A DNA stretch of 54,495 nt, taken from a virus. A model generated the notes under the pieces. It made no database searches. It was given only the letters and a program-made list of their open reading frames with translations, and was not told the DNA's origin. The stretch is taken from the IMG/VR virus record IMGVR_UViG_3300021375_000035, positions 1 to 54,495 of that record; one strand, given 5' to 3'. The position numbers and the translations under genes were made by a program. Positions 26,663 to 34,449 of the stretch are shown one piece after another; the stretch's first letter is position 1, and each line of letters starts with the position of its first letter.

Positions 26663-27589
26663 TTATTTAACTGTACTAGTAGTTCTAGGTCCTGATACTA
26701 TTCTAGGATTAATTGGTGCATAACTTAAAAACATATTATAATAATTATGATACTGTGCTCTTCTGTTTACTTCCCACATCTTTTTCATCTCAGCAAAGTT
26801 TGGAGTATTAACAAAACTTAATGCATTATTTCTAGATGCACGCAATCTTGTTTCTACAAGCTGTAATTGATTAGAAACATTTTCTCCATTAAATACCATA
26901 TTTTCAAGTATTCTTTGCTTTATAGCATATTCATAGTATTCATTGCAATATGGTTGATCTAATACTAGTAATTCACCAGCAGCATTTTCCATAGCTCCTT
27001 GATAACTTATATATACTTTTCCTGTTTTAAATGTTGTTAATAAAAATCCATCTTTTAATTCTGCTATATCTGGTGCTTGAGCTCCCAGTTCAGGACAATA
27101 ACAAACTTTATCATTTACCCCTTGTATTCTTAATTCAGTCCAATCTGTAAATGTTCTAAAATTACTTGGTCCAACTCTTTGAATTAATTGATAACTATTC
27201 TTATCATCACATGTTTTAATTACACATACATCTCTACATTCAGGGTCCTCACATGGTCCTGATTCTCCTGGAGCTGGTACATAAGGAACATCATTAAATG
27301 TTTCTATATGTGTTCCAGAAGGCATTGTATTATTTATTGAATAAGAGCCACATCTAAATGCATAATTTAAATATTGAAAGTCCATTGGCATTTGAGCTTT
27401 ACCATGCTCTATATCTAAAATAACTTCTTTTGTTCTATGTATTTTTAAACCTAGATCATAGTTAACTCTAGTAGCTACTTTAATAAGTTGAGCTGGTTCT
27501 ATCATTCCTTCTAATGCATAATTAGAAAAGTCAATAGAAACATCTTCCATTAATTGACTGAACGTTCTATATTTTTGTGATACTCCCAT
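26663..27589 (-). CDS. Tail tubular/ring-type connector protein, 308 aa
   Basis: The N-terminal helical part ('YRTFSQLMEDVSIDFSNY', 'ATRVNYDLGLKIHRTKEV') is followed by a beta-rich middle and a C-terminal helical pair ('YYEYAIKQRILENMVFNGEN', then 'LVETRLRASRNNALSFVNTP'). This is the layout of adaptor/ring proteins that join portal and short tail. The same layout is seen in the 224- and 235-residue proteins of this window. The middle contains a dense Cys patch ('CEDPECRDVCVIKTCDD' near residue 112, then 'CYCPEL'). It sits directly upstream of the tail stabilization gene (14 nt gap) and after the gp4-like gene, the order expected in crAss-like phages. It could be a ring protein or a tail-hub adaptor; the exact assignment is uncertain. 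Confidence 0.8.
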   Translation of the reverse strand: MGVSQKYRTFSQLMEDVSIDFSNYALEGMIEPAQLIKVATRVNYDLGLKIHRTKEVILDIEHGKAQMPMDFQYLNYAFRCGSYSINNTMPSGTHIETFNDVPYVPAPGESGPCEDPECRDVCVIKTCDDKNSYQLIQRVGPSNFRTFTDWTELRIQGVNDKVCYCPELGAQAPDIAELKDGFLLTTFKTGKVYISYQGAMENAAGELLVLDQPYCNEYYEYAIKQRILENMVFNGENVSNQLQLVETRLRASRNNALSFVNTPNFAEMKKMWEVNRRAQYHNYYNMFLSYAPINPRIVSGPRTTSTVK

Positions 27590-27600
27590 GATTTTTTATT

Positions 27601-28275
27601 TTAATTTCTCATTAAGTTACGTTTATTATCAGAATCTTCAGAAGGAACTTTTAATGTATTCATCATAGTAGATACTACCTGTTGTTCTATCTCTGCAAAT
27701 AATGCTTCAGGTATATATATTTCTTGTTTATATCTTGGAGTACAATCATTTGTTGTATCACAATCCCAAGCAGTAATATCAGAATCAAAAACTCCTTCTA
27801 CTTTAATAGCATCCCATGCTATATTAGGACAATAAATATATCCGTCTAACCACCAAAAATATAATGTGTTGTTATATTTAAAGCTAGTTGATTTAGTCAT
27901 TGAAGTATACGTGCCCGGTTGTGTTGCTTGTAATTCCTGTGAACCATCTATTGAACTAATAGTACGGATCAGTGGTCCCCAATATCCTTCAAACATAGAA
28001 GGCAACTTATGTTTTGTACGTTTGATTGTACAGCCACTTGTAATCCCTGCACAATGTGCTTCTATTTTATCTACCTCAATAAGTTCTACATATGGTAAAG
28101 TTTTCCATACTGAATTAAACTTTAATAGTTTATTTGCATAGTCTTGTCTTCTCATTAAAAACTGTGCATGCTTTTCTATTAGACTGTATATATATCTATC
28201 TGTAATAAAAGCATCTTGAACTTCTGCTTTTACTTGTCCTCTGACTCTAGATATTGTTTCTCCAATTGTTGCCAT
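27601..28275 (-). CDS. Tail tubular protein (P22 gp4-like head-to-tail adaptor), 224 aa
   Basis: The N-terminus 'TIGETISRVRGQVKAEVQDA' with 'FITDRYIYSLIEKHAQFLMR' is the pattern I recall from crAss-like tail tubular proteins described as P22 gp4-like. A beta-rich centre includes 'LIRTISSIDGSQEL' and 'TLYFWWLDGYIYCPN'. The end is a helix, 'EALFAEIEQQVVSTMMNTLK', and a polar tail. Length (224) fits this adaptor class. It lies 11 nt upstream of the 308-residue connector and 5 nt downstream of a basic unknown gene, so all are probably translated from one message. Four Cys in two pairs ('CAGITSGC', 'CDTTNDC') could form disulfides or a metal site in the assembled virion. Confidence 0.75.
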   Translation of the reverse strand: MATIGETISRVRGQVKAEVQDAFITDRYIYSLIEKHAQFLMRRQDYANKLLKFNSVWKTLPYVELIEVDKIEAHCAGITSGCTIKRTKHKLPSMFEGYWGPLIRTISSIDGSQELQATQPGTYTSMTKSTSFKYNNTLYFWWLDGYIYCPNIAWDAIKVEGVFDSDITAWDCDTTNDCTPRYKQEIYIPEALFAEIEQQVVSTMMNTLKVPSEDSDNKRNLMRN

Positions 28276-28280
28276 GTTTT

Positions 28281-28847
28281 TTATTTTTCAAATTCATTAT
28301 AATAATTTAAAGCTTTGTTGGTTTCTTCAAAGTTTTCATCATATAAATGAGCTACCTTATATTTGTTCTTCATAACTACATACTTAGTCCAACTTTTAGG
28401 ATACTCTTTGGCAACTGTCCTTTTAAAATCCCTGCAAGCTACAAACCTCCATAACTCTCTATTTTTAAATCTGTATTTAGTAGAATAATTTGTATAAAAT
28501 ATTTTTCCTAAATTACCATCAGTTTCCCAGTTTTTGTTCTGTAATACTTTACCATACTCTTTTGATAAGGCATAGTTTGTATTTACTGTCTTTGCTGCTT
28601 TACATGTTCCTATAAATAAATAACCCAATGAATCTGGTAATTCTACTCCATTTCTGTTTTTAACTACTGCTTCCCAAAGTCTTCTATTATATAGTTTTAT
28701 TATCTTTTTTAGTTTAACATTATCTATATGAGAGTATAAAGGTTTCTTATCTTTAAACTCCCTTATTGTTTCTTCATTTAATAACCCTAACCTTTTCTCT
28801 CTATATCTAGGAGCATTTAGATTGGGTTTTTTAAAATTGTTGATCAT
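28281..28847 (-). CDS. Basic conserved-looking protein of unknown function, 188 aa
   Basis: It is strongly basic (many K and R) with aromatic residues and no membrane segment. A central block reads 'GVELPDSLGYLFIGTCK', then 'NWETDGNLGKIFYTNYSTKY', then 'ELWRFVACRDFKRTVAKEYP'. I recall such proteins in phages of Bacteroidota but do not know a function. Basicity and position between the metallophosphoesterase and the tail adaptors fit a nucleic-acid-contacting virion or regulatory protein, as inference only. The gene starts 19 nt after the hairpin terminator of the upstream gene, so it heads a tail transcription unit; a GTAAATTAT promoter-like box lies in that gap. Confidence 0.75.
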   Translation of the reverse strand: MINNFKKPNLNAPRYREKRLGLLNEETIREFKDKKPLYSHIDNVKLKKIIKLYNRRLWEAVVKNRNGVELPDSLGYLFIGTCKAAKTVNTNYALSKEYGKVLQNKNWETDGNLGKIFYTNYSTKYRFKNRELWRFVACRDFKRTVAKEYPKSWTKYVVMKNKYKVAHLYDENFEETNKALNYYNEFEK

Positions 28848-28866
28848 ATAGTTATATTTATAATTT

Positions 28867-28905
28867 ACAAAAAAAACCTCACTTTATGAAATTAAAAGTA
28901 AGGTC
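28867..28905 (-). terminator. Rho-independent terminator after the metallophosphoesterase gene
   Basis: Ten-bp stem (28876-28885 with 28895-28904, one G-U pair) and a 9-nt loop, followed on the minus strand by a run of eight T. It begins 2 nt after the gene's stop. The T run runs directly into GTAAATTAT, a promoter-like box for the next gene. Confidence 0.85.
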
Positions 28906-28906
28906 T

Positions 28907-30124
28907 TTACAGTGCTTGATAGGTTAACTCACATATATTACCCATTGTAGGGTGTTGAATTTCTAATTTACCAGATCTTCTATTACCTACATACTTATTG
29001 CTATAATGATAATAATCTGCCTTACCTAGGCTAGGTAATGTCTTTTCTACAAAGCCAGCTGTTTCATTAGATGTCATATATTCAACTTTTCTATCTGTAT
29101 GAATATGACCTTTAAATAATGTTCTATTTGTAGTTGCACCCCATTCTTTTGGATACTCAGTAGCAAATATTAAAGGGTTATTTTTACTACGTTTATCACC
29201 ATGTTCAAATGCATTAAAGTTATTATGCCATACATGAACTTTTCTTTCTTCATATTTTATATCCCAAGTAATTTGATTACACTCTATAGATTTAGATAAA
29301 GCATGTACTAAATGAAAAGAAGATAATCTATCATGATTACCTGGAACATAGACTATAACAAGCTCAGTACAAAATGCTTTTAAATAATTTATAGCCCAAT
29401 GCATTGCATCAAATGCTTGCATATAAGCATCTGTAGCAGTCATACAGTTATCTAATCCAGTTCCACTAGTAGTTGTACCCTCAAAAGTATCCATGTTAAT
29501 TAGATCCCCTCCTACAACAAAATACATTTTCTCAATGTAATTAACTGGTGCAGCTCTACTCATAAGATTTATAATTGTGTCTTCAAAATCTTTATCAATA
29601 GTATCATTACCTTGCTTACCAAAATGTATATCTTGTAAAGACATTACAGCACACACAGGATCTTTAGATTTAGCAGGTTTTAACTTAGGTATTTTATATG
29701 TTTTAGGTTTCCAATTTGCAAGAAGCTCCTCAAATAATTGTTGTTCAGGATTTTTTATTTGAGTAACTAAAGCTGATACTCTCCAATGATCTCCCATTTG
29801 TTTGTTCCAATATTGAGATAATCTCCATTTGTTAGTATCTATTTTTAAAAGTTTTATTATTTCTTCAGAAGACTTAGGCTCATGATCAAATGTTCCTGAT
29901 AGTTTGCCTTGTCCTTTTTCTAAATCTACTGCTTCAGTAATTTGACATTGACCATCATCATTTGTAAAAAACTTACTTCTTTTTCTTTCTTCTTTTCTTT
30001 CCTGTAATATTTCTTTTTTAATTTTTATATATTGTTTCTCAGTAATATTTAGTTTATTTGCACAATAACTTGGGTGCTTTTTCCATTTTAAAGATTCAAT
30101 AATTCTCTGTTTTAAATTTCCCAT
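28907..30124 (-). CDS. Calcineurin-like metallophosphoesterase with N-terminal helical domain, 405 aa
   Basis: All motifs of the two-metal phosphoesterase superfamily are present in order: 'SLQDIHFGK' (D-x-H, about 165), 'VGGDLIN' (about 207), 'PGNHDRLSS' (GNHD, about 264), 'EHGDKRS' (about 309) and 'FKGHIHTDRK' (GHxH, about 340). The first 45 residues look like a small helix-turn-helix ('HPSYCANKLNITEKQYIKIK'), followed by a highly charged KER helix, so it may act on or near DNA. The substrate cannot be read from sequence; family members include SbcD/Mre11-type nucleases and nucleotide phosphoesterases. The gene is framed by terminators on both sides and has a TATCTTTA box 20 nt before its ATG, so it is probably its own transcription unit inside the structural region. 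Confidence 0.9.
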   Translation of the reverse strand: MGNLKQRIIESLKWKKHPSYCANKLNITEKQYIKIKKEILQERKEERKRSKFFTNDDGQCQITEAVDLEKGQGKLSGTFDHEPKSSEEIIKLLKIDTNKWRLSQYWNKQMGDHWRVSALVTQIKNPEQQLFEELLANWKPKTYKIPKLKPAKSKDPVCAVMSLQDIHFGKQGNDTIDKDFEDTIINLMSRAAPVNYIEKMYFVVGGDLINMDTFEGTTTSGTGLDNCMTATDAYMQAFDAMHWAINYLKAFCTELVIVYVPGNHDRLSSFHLVHALSKSIECNQITWDIKYEERKVHVWHNNFNAFEHGDKRSKNNPLIFATEYPKEWGATTNRTLFKGHIHTDRKVEYMTSNETAGFVEKTLPSLGKADYYHYSNKYVGNRRSGKLEIQHPTMGNICELTYQAL

Positions 30125-30143
30125 GTGTTTTTTTATTTTTGGC

Positions 30144-30151
30144 TAAAGATA
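30144..30151 (-). promoter_or_regulatory. TATCTTTA -7-like box before the metallophosphoesterase gene
   Basis: Minus-strand TATCTTTA, one base from TAnnTTTG, placed directly after a terminator T run and 20 nt before the ATG. No TTG lies at the expected 19-nt distance. It supports a separate transcription start but only weakly. Confidence 0.35.
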
Positions 30152-30187
30152 CAAAAAAAAAAGAGACCGGATTTAAACCCAGTCTCT
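30152..30187 (-). terminator. Rho-independent terminator after the Fn3 protein gene
   Basis: A 10-bp stem (AGAGACTGGG on the minus strand pairing with the CCGGTCTCT side, including G-U pairs), a 6-nt TTTAAA loop and about ten T. It lies about 50 nt after the stop of the Fn3 gene; a second imperfect hairpin (GCAAGTAG/CTACTGC) lies between them. Confidence 0.9.
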
Positions 30188-30237
30188 CCCAACGTTTGCA
30201 GTAGAAAACCAACAAACCACTACTTGCTGTTGTTGTA

Positions 30238-30804
30238 TTATGATGCTAAGGTAGTAAACAGAATTTCTATAGGCTTACATGCCGCAGAATTACCATTATC
30301 TACTACTTTAACTTTATAAGCTGTACTAGCTAATAAGTTGGTTATTGTATAATTACTTATTGTAGTTACAATTGGAGTACCTCCATTTACAGGAGTTCCC
30401 CATCCGCTTGGTGCTATTACTGTGTCTATGTATACATTAAATCCTGTACTAGAACTATATATTCCATTCCATATTACATTAACAGAATCTTTTGTAATAA
30501 CCCCTGCGTATACATTAAATGGATCATGTTGAACATCACTTGAAGTACAAGCACCTAATCCGTTTGCTAAAATCATTGCATATTTCTGAATAATAGAATC
30601 AAGTCTTTCTCCAGATTGAATTGTAATTCTAGCATTTGCATCTCCAATTTGAAATGAAGTACCACAATAGCTTACACATTCAGCACATTGAATATCTGAA
30701 CATCTTTCACTACCTACACTACAATCCGTATAAGTACATGGATTAGTTAATGCTGTGTCTTTACATCCACATTTTTGATCACATTTTGTACAATTACATG
30801 CCAT
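30238..30804 (-). CDS. Cys-rich Fn3-domain virion protein, 188 aa
   Basis: The N-terminal 50 residues are extremely Cys-rich ('MACNCTKCDQKCGCKD' and further Cys up to 'CAECVSYCG'). They are followed by a polar helix, 'ARITIQSGERLDSIIQKYAM', and then a C-terminal fibronectin type III-like domain (about 95-188) with the typical 'NVIWNGIYSSSTGFNVYID' strands and 'YTITNLLASTAYKVKVVDNG' near the end. The Cys cluster could bind Zn or form disulfides. The gene follows the VWA adhesin gene by 17 nt and ends before a strong terminator. A surface or tail-fibre accessory role is inferred from neighbours and Fn3 content. The 59-residue zinc-ribbon gene at 40162-40341 starts similarly. Confidence 0.8.
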   Translation of the reverse strand: MACNCTKCDQKCGCKDTALTNPCTYTDCSVGSERCSDIQCAECVSYCGTSFQIGDANARITIQSGERLDSIIQKYAMILANGLGACTSSDVQHDPFNVYAGVITKDSVNVIWNGIYSSSTGFNVYIDTVIAPSGWGTPVNGGTPIVTTISNYTITNLLASTAYKVKVVDNGNSAACKPIEILFTTLAS

Positions 30805-30821
30805 TTTATTTCTTTTTTATT

Positions 30822-33038
30822 TTATGAACAACCTGCTATTATTTGATTAGATATAGTTGTTGGATCTGATGACTGGTTCCATGCTCCACCTGTTTGATCT
30901 GCTAATTCTCTCCATGGATAAATCTGTGAACCACCTATTACACTAGATTGTTGTACACCTGGTCCACATATAAAGTATTTAATACCATTAGTATTAGCGT
31001 CTAAAATCATTGATTGAATACCTGCCCATGTAGTTGCATTAAATTGATCTTGAGTACCACTTGGTAAAGCATCAGTTATTATTATAACATATTTAGCTAC
31101 ATTAGATCTAAATGCTCCTGTAAAGTTTGCAGAACCAGTTACAAGTTGTGCAGCATAATCTGTAGGTTCAGCCATACCAACCCCATCTCCTAAATTAATA
31201 CATGTTCCGTCTACCCCTTTATTTAATTTATTTAATTGAGTTGTAAATGATGCACCATTATTAACCTGGAACATTTCCCAAGCTGTAATAATTTGATATT
31301 TTCCTGTTGATCCTAAATTTGCTACTTTTTGTGCTGCAGGTAAACTTGTATAATCTGTACAAGTAGCATATGTAGGTGCAGCTTGTTGCTCTTCATCAGC
31401 TCCTACTAAGGATACTCTATAATTATTTGCTCCTGAAGCATTGTCTATTGTAGTTACAAGTGAAGCTACACCTGCTTTAACAGAATCAATACGTGATCCC
31501 ATTGAACTACTATAATCTATTATAAATGCTACATCCATACCATTTGCACAAGGTGCTGATGCAGTTGTTGTTGCAATTGCTGATACTGGGCATACTCTTG
31601 TATTACCTCCATATGATACAGTAACTCTACCTTGATAAGCTGTATCTGGTGTTAAACCTGTAAATTGATGAGTAACAGTTCCTCCAGGATTGTTTTTAGT
31701 AACTGTATCAACAACTATATTATTAGCATCTAATATTTCTATTACATATTGTGCTGTATTACCTAAACTATTTGTCAAAGATACATCTGCTGTTGTTTGT
31801 GCCATAGTCCATGTTGTTGAAGGGCATGGTAATTGAACTGTCACTACACTACTTTGGTTTGCTTCACAAGTTTGACTACCATCTGTTACACTAAACTGTA
31901 CTGCTACATTTAAATCTGATCCTACATTTAAGGAACTTACATTTACATTTTGTCCAGCAGGATTATTTTGTAAAAGTGCAACACTCATTGTAGAACTCGT
32001 TGATGCACCTAAACTATCTGTTACTGTTACAATAGTAAAACCTGCACTATCATTAAAGCTTGAAGGAATAGTAGAATTCATAAAATTCATATTTATGTCT
32101 GTAACTAAACCTGAACTTGGTCCTATAACTGATGTACTAGTATATGCAAAAGTTATTCCATCACATCCTGATGGACAACAGTTAGTTTGTATGTCTGTTA
32201 TTGCTGCATACATATCATCTATTACTACCCATGCATTCTGAACACTTTGAGCTAGTGTATTAGCTGTATTAGACCAACCACTTATACTACTATATGTAGC
32301 AGAAGAATTAGAAAGTAACTGGCTTGCTCCAGTTAATGTTGTTTGATTGATAGCAGTATTTATATTTGCAGGAGTACCTGTTGCATTTCTTAAAGCACAA
32401 AAAGCACTTTCAAGTGCTAATACTACTACTGATACGTTGGTTAGTTGACCTATTGTACTTGTTACACAAGTTGGTACAATTTGAACTTCTGTAATTGCAC
32501 CTGAGCATGGTAAAACACATGCTTCTAACACATCTAGTCTATTACTATAACTAGTTAAAGTAGAGTTTATAGTTTGTATGCTAGCTAAATTAGTACATAC
32601 TTGATTTGCTATAAGTTCAGCAAATAAATCTAAACGTAGTTGTGTTACTGGGTTCCCACTTGCATCATTATACTGCAAACATGCAGGTAATGTCATAATA
32701 GGCAGATCATCTTGTACTTGTGTAGATTTAGGTAAAGCAGTAGAAGTGCTATTCAAGCATATCTGATTTACCATTGCTTGTAATACTGGTACAAGCTCAG
32801 TTGGTGTTGTACCTCTAACATTTAAACATGTAATATCTAATCCTGTTAAACTTGGATTAGCTGAAACACCGTTTGTAATTATGTCACATACCTTTGTAGC
32901 AATCTTAGCTGTAACCTCACTAATTGTATCTCCACTGCATAAATCTATACACGCAATATCAGGACCTTGCCATACTACACAATTAGATGATATATTATCA
33001 CACCCATTTGTGGTGCCGCTTGAATTTGTTGGAATCAT
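30822..33038 (-). CDS. VWA-domain virion adhesin (tail/fibre protein), 738 aa
   Basis: N-terminal attachment-type domain (about 1-60) with 'NCVVWQGPDIACIDLCSGDT', a pattern I recall from structural proteins of Flavobacteria phages. A long beta/helical stalk with regularly spaced Cys follows, then an Fn3/Ig-like domain (about 405-495, 'FTGLTPDTAYQGRVTVSYGG'), then a C-terminal von Willebrand factor A domain (about 500-735). The MIDAS is intact: 'FIIDYSSSMGS' near 508 and 'IIITDALPSG' near 654. VWA domains of this type bind ligands via a divalent cation, so a receptor-binding role at the host surface is the best inference. A shared promoter-like element lies about 50 nt upstream of the ATG, and a 17-bp palindrome closes the previous gene. 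Length and architecture match no phage fibre I know by name. Confidence 0.85.
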   Translation of the reverse strand: MIPTNSSGTTNGCDNISSNCVVWQGPDIACIDLCSGDTISEVTAKIATKVCDIITNGVSANPSLTGLDITCLNVRGTTPTELVPVLQAMVNQICLNSTSTALPKSTQVQDDLPIMTLPACLQYNDASGNPVTQLRLDLFAELIANQVCTNLASIQTINSTLTSYSNRLDVLEACVLPCSGAITEVQIVPTCVTSTIGQLTNVSVVVLALESAFCALRNATGTPANINTAINQTTLTGASQLLSNSSATYSSISGWSNTANTLAQSVQNAWVVIDDMYAAITDIQTNCCPSGCDGITFAYTSTSVIGPSSGLVTDINMNFMNSTIPSSFNDSAGFTIVTVTDSLGASTSSTMSVALLQNNPAGQNVNVSSLNVGSDLNVAVQFSVTDGSQTCEANQSSVVTVQLPCPSTTWTMAQTTADVSLTNSLGNTAQYVIEILDANNIVVDTVTKNNPGGTVTHQFTGLTPDTAYQGRVTVSYGGNTRVCPVSAIATTTASAPCANGMDVAFIIDYSSSMGSRIDSVKAGVASLVTTIDNASGANNYRVSLVGADEEQQAAPTYATCTDYTSLPAAQKVANLGSTGKYQIITAWEMFQVNNGASFTTQLNKLNKGVDGTCINLGDGVGMAEPTDYAAQLVTGSANFTGAFRSNVAKYVIIITDALPSGTQDQFNATTWAGIQSMILDANTNGIKYFICGPGVQQSSVIGGSQIYPWRELADQTGGAWNQSSDPTTISNQIIAGCS

Positions 33039-33063
33039 AAATGTTCTTTTTACTATAAAGTAC

Positions 33064-33095
33064 TACTCTGTTGTAACTATACAGTAATAATATAC
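33064..33095 (-). promoter_or_regulatory. Promoter-like element upstream of the VWA adhesin gene
   Basis: Minus-strand GTATATTATTA (33085-33095), a 6-nt gap, then AGTTACAACAGAGTA (33064-33078), 26 nt before the ATG. Both blocks recur upstream of the 515-residue structural gene at 42656-42694. It follows directly after a stem-loop ending in TTTT. Confidence 0.45.
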
Positions 33096-33142
33096 AAAAT
33101 TTTTTAAAACCAAACAAGTTAATGCTGGTTTTAAAAAATTTT
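33096..33142 (-). terminator. Perfect 17-bp A/T-rich stem-loop
   Basis: 33096-33112 and 33126-33142 are exact inverted copies with a 13-nt loop. It lies 25 nt after the stop of the 92-residue gene, and its descending arm ends in TTTT. It is probably a terminator, possibly working in both directions, though the stem is unusually A/T-rich. Confidence 0.65.
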
Positions 33143-33167
33143 ATACAAACAAATATGAGGGGAGTAA

Positions 33168-33446
33168 TTATGCTTTTACAGCAGGAACTTCTTCCTTTTC
33201 TTCTAATGGACTAATTGCACCATCTTCTAGACTGATGTTTACATTTCCATATTTCTTTTCTAGTTTAGCTGTTTCAGCTTTCCATTCAGCTTGCAACTCT
33301 GAATGATTATTAACTAGTTGATTCTTAACTAACGCTGCATTACCAATGTTCATGATAACCGTGTTAATTCTACTTTGCAGATCTTTAACTGCTTCAAGTT
33401 CCTTTGCAGTAACTTTCTTTGCTTTAGATGTTTTTGACTTTGCCAT
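33168..33446 (-). CDS. Small coiled-coil protein, 92 aa
   Basis: Short Lys-rich N-terminus, then a helix predicted as coiled coil ('LEAVKDLQSRINTVIMNIGN', 'LVNNHSELQAEWKAETAKL'), then 'KKYGNVNISLEDGAISPLEE'. The ending 'KYGxVNI.LEDG' is a pattern I recall from small proteins in many marine phages; its function is unknown. The gene has the clearest host-type promoter of the window directly upstream (33478-33507) and a perfect 17-bp stem-loop downstream, so it may be a single-gene transcription unit. Confidence 0.75.
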   Translation of the reverse strand: MAKSKTSKAKKVTAKELEAVKDLQSRINTVIMNIGNAALVKNQLVNNHSELQAEWKAETAKLEKKYGNVNISLEDGAISPLEEKEEVPAVKA

Positions 33447-33477
33447 TTTACGTATTGGTTTTAATAATTATTAGTTA

Positions 33478-33507
33478 CAAAGATAATTAAATATTTAAGA
33501 TTTCCAA
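33478..33507 (-). promoter_or_regulatory. Bacteroidetes-type promoter (TTG-N19-TATCTTTG)
   Basis: Minus-strand TTG (33505-33507), 19 nt, then TATCTTTG (33478-33485): an exact fit to the host primary-sigma consensus of Bacteroidota. The predicted start is about 25 nt before the ATG of the 92-residue coiled-coil gene. It overlaps the last codons of the upstream gene. Confidence 0.6.
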
Positions 33508-34016
33508 GGAAGATCTTTAATAATTTTAAATTCTGGCATTAATTCTTTTTCAATTATTTCTTTCATACCATCAATATGACCTTTTCTAATATTGTTTTTT
33601 AATAAAGTTATAATACTACTTCTAGATACTTTACTAAAGTCTTTGGTACTTCCATCCCATTCAAGATTACTTGGTATAATAAATATACCAGTAACATATG
33701 TTGTACCTGCTTTATAGTTATCTTTCTGTGATTTAGGAATAACCATAGTTCCTTTATAGTTATATGTTATTTCTTCTAATATGTTTTGTGAATCTACTTT
33801 TATAGAATCAATATGAAAAGAATATCTGATAAAAGGTTTTTCTTTTTTTCTAAGATCTTTAAGTTTTTGCTCAGCAGCTTGTTTTAATTTAAAAATAACA
33901 GCTTTACTAGGCTTTCTTTTCCTTGTACTTTTTTTTATTGCAGGCTTCTTTTCTACAGCTTTTTTAATAACTGGTTTTTTAGCAGCAACTTTCTTTTTTA
34001 TTTTTTTCTTTGCCAT
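33495..34016 (-). CDS. Protein with Lys-rich histone H1-like tail, 173 aa
   Basis: The first about 58 residues are almost entirely K, A, P, V, I and R in a loose 'KK(P/A)xIKK' repeat ('KKKVAAKKPVIKKAVEKKPA'), like histone H1/HU-type tails. The remainder is a compact domain with beta strands ('PFIRYSFHIDSIKVDSQN', 'TTYVTGIFIIPSNLEWDG') and a C-terminal helix. The tail suggests DNA binding or condensation, which would suit a virion-packaged or early-acting protein, but no specific family is recognised. It lies 7 nt after the short fibre gene and precedes the small coiled-coil gene. Confidence 0.75.
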   Translation of the reverse strand: MAKKKIKKKVAAKKPVIKKAVEKKPAIKKSTRKRKPSKAVIFKLKQAAEQKLKDLRKKEKPFIRYSFHIDSIKVDSQNILEEITYNYKGTMVIPKSQKDNYKAGTTYVTGIFIIPSNLEWDGSTKDFSKVSRSSIITLLKNNIRKGHIDGMKEIIEKELMPEFKIIKDLPWKS

Positions 34017-34023
34017 AATTTAT

Positions 34024-34449
34024 TTATTTACCACATGGTCCATAAGCTTGAACTCTACCACTATTTACTTGTATATAAGTATTATTTGATAATTTATACC
34101 ATCCATTAGATAAAGCCGTACTACATCCGCTGTTACTATATACATAATCACCAGTTGTTGGTAATGTTCCACTACCATCATGATAATATTCAACAGTTAC
34201 CTCCCTCTTACATGCCGCACCTGCAGATTCAGTATTTACTACACTACTATCATATTTAGTACATGATGATGCAGACTTTCCATAAAAATCATCCATGCTT
34301 ATAGCACCTGATGCAACACCGGCTAATGTTCTAAAATTAGTTTGACCTAATCCTGAATTAGCATTCTGTGCTAAACCAAGCTCTAAGTTAATAGACCTAT
34401 TAGTAGATGTACCACCTATAGACATTGTTCCACTACTTGCTAAGGCCAT
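34024..34449 (-). CDS. Short tail-fibre protein ('RTLAGVASGAISMDDFYGKS' type), 141 aa
   Basis: Residues 1-60 match a motif common in small phage fibre/collar proteins: start 'MALASSGTMSIGG', a middle 'INLELGLAQNA', and 'RTLAGVASGAISMDDFYGKS' near residue 40. A Cys-containing beta domain of about 80 residues follows ('YVYSNSGCSTALSNGWYKLS'), perhaps the tip. Its 5' end overlaps the 3' end of the S74 fibre gene by 17 nt in a different frame, implying coupled translation and probably a joint role in one fibre. Confidence 0.8.
   Translation of the reverse strand: MALASSGTMSIGGTSTNRSINLELGLAQNANSGLGQTNFRTLAGVASGAISMDDFYGKSASSCTKYDSSVVNTESAGAACKREVTVEYYHDGSGTLPTTGDYVYSNSGCSTALSNGWYKLSNNTYIQVNSGRVQAYGPCGK

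Noticed and set aside
30152-30187. tRNA-like 'GGTTTAAATCC' T-arm
   Set aside because: The loop has T where tRNAs have the invariant C56, no acceptor stem can be formed with upstream sequence, and the stem is followed by ten T. It is a terminator.
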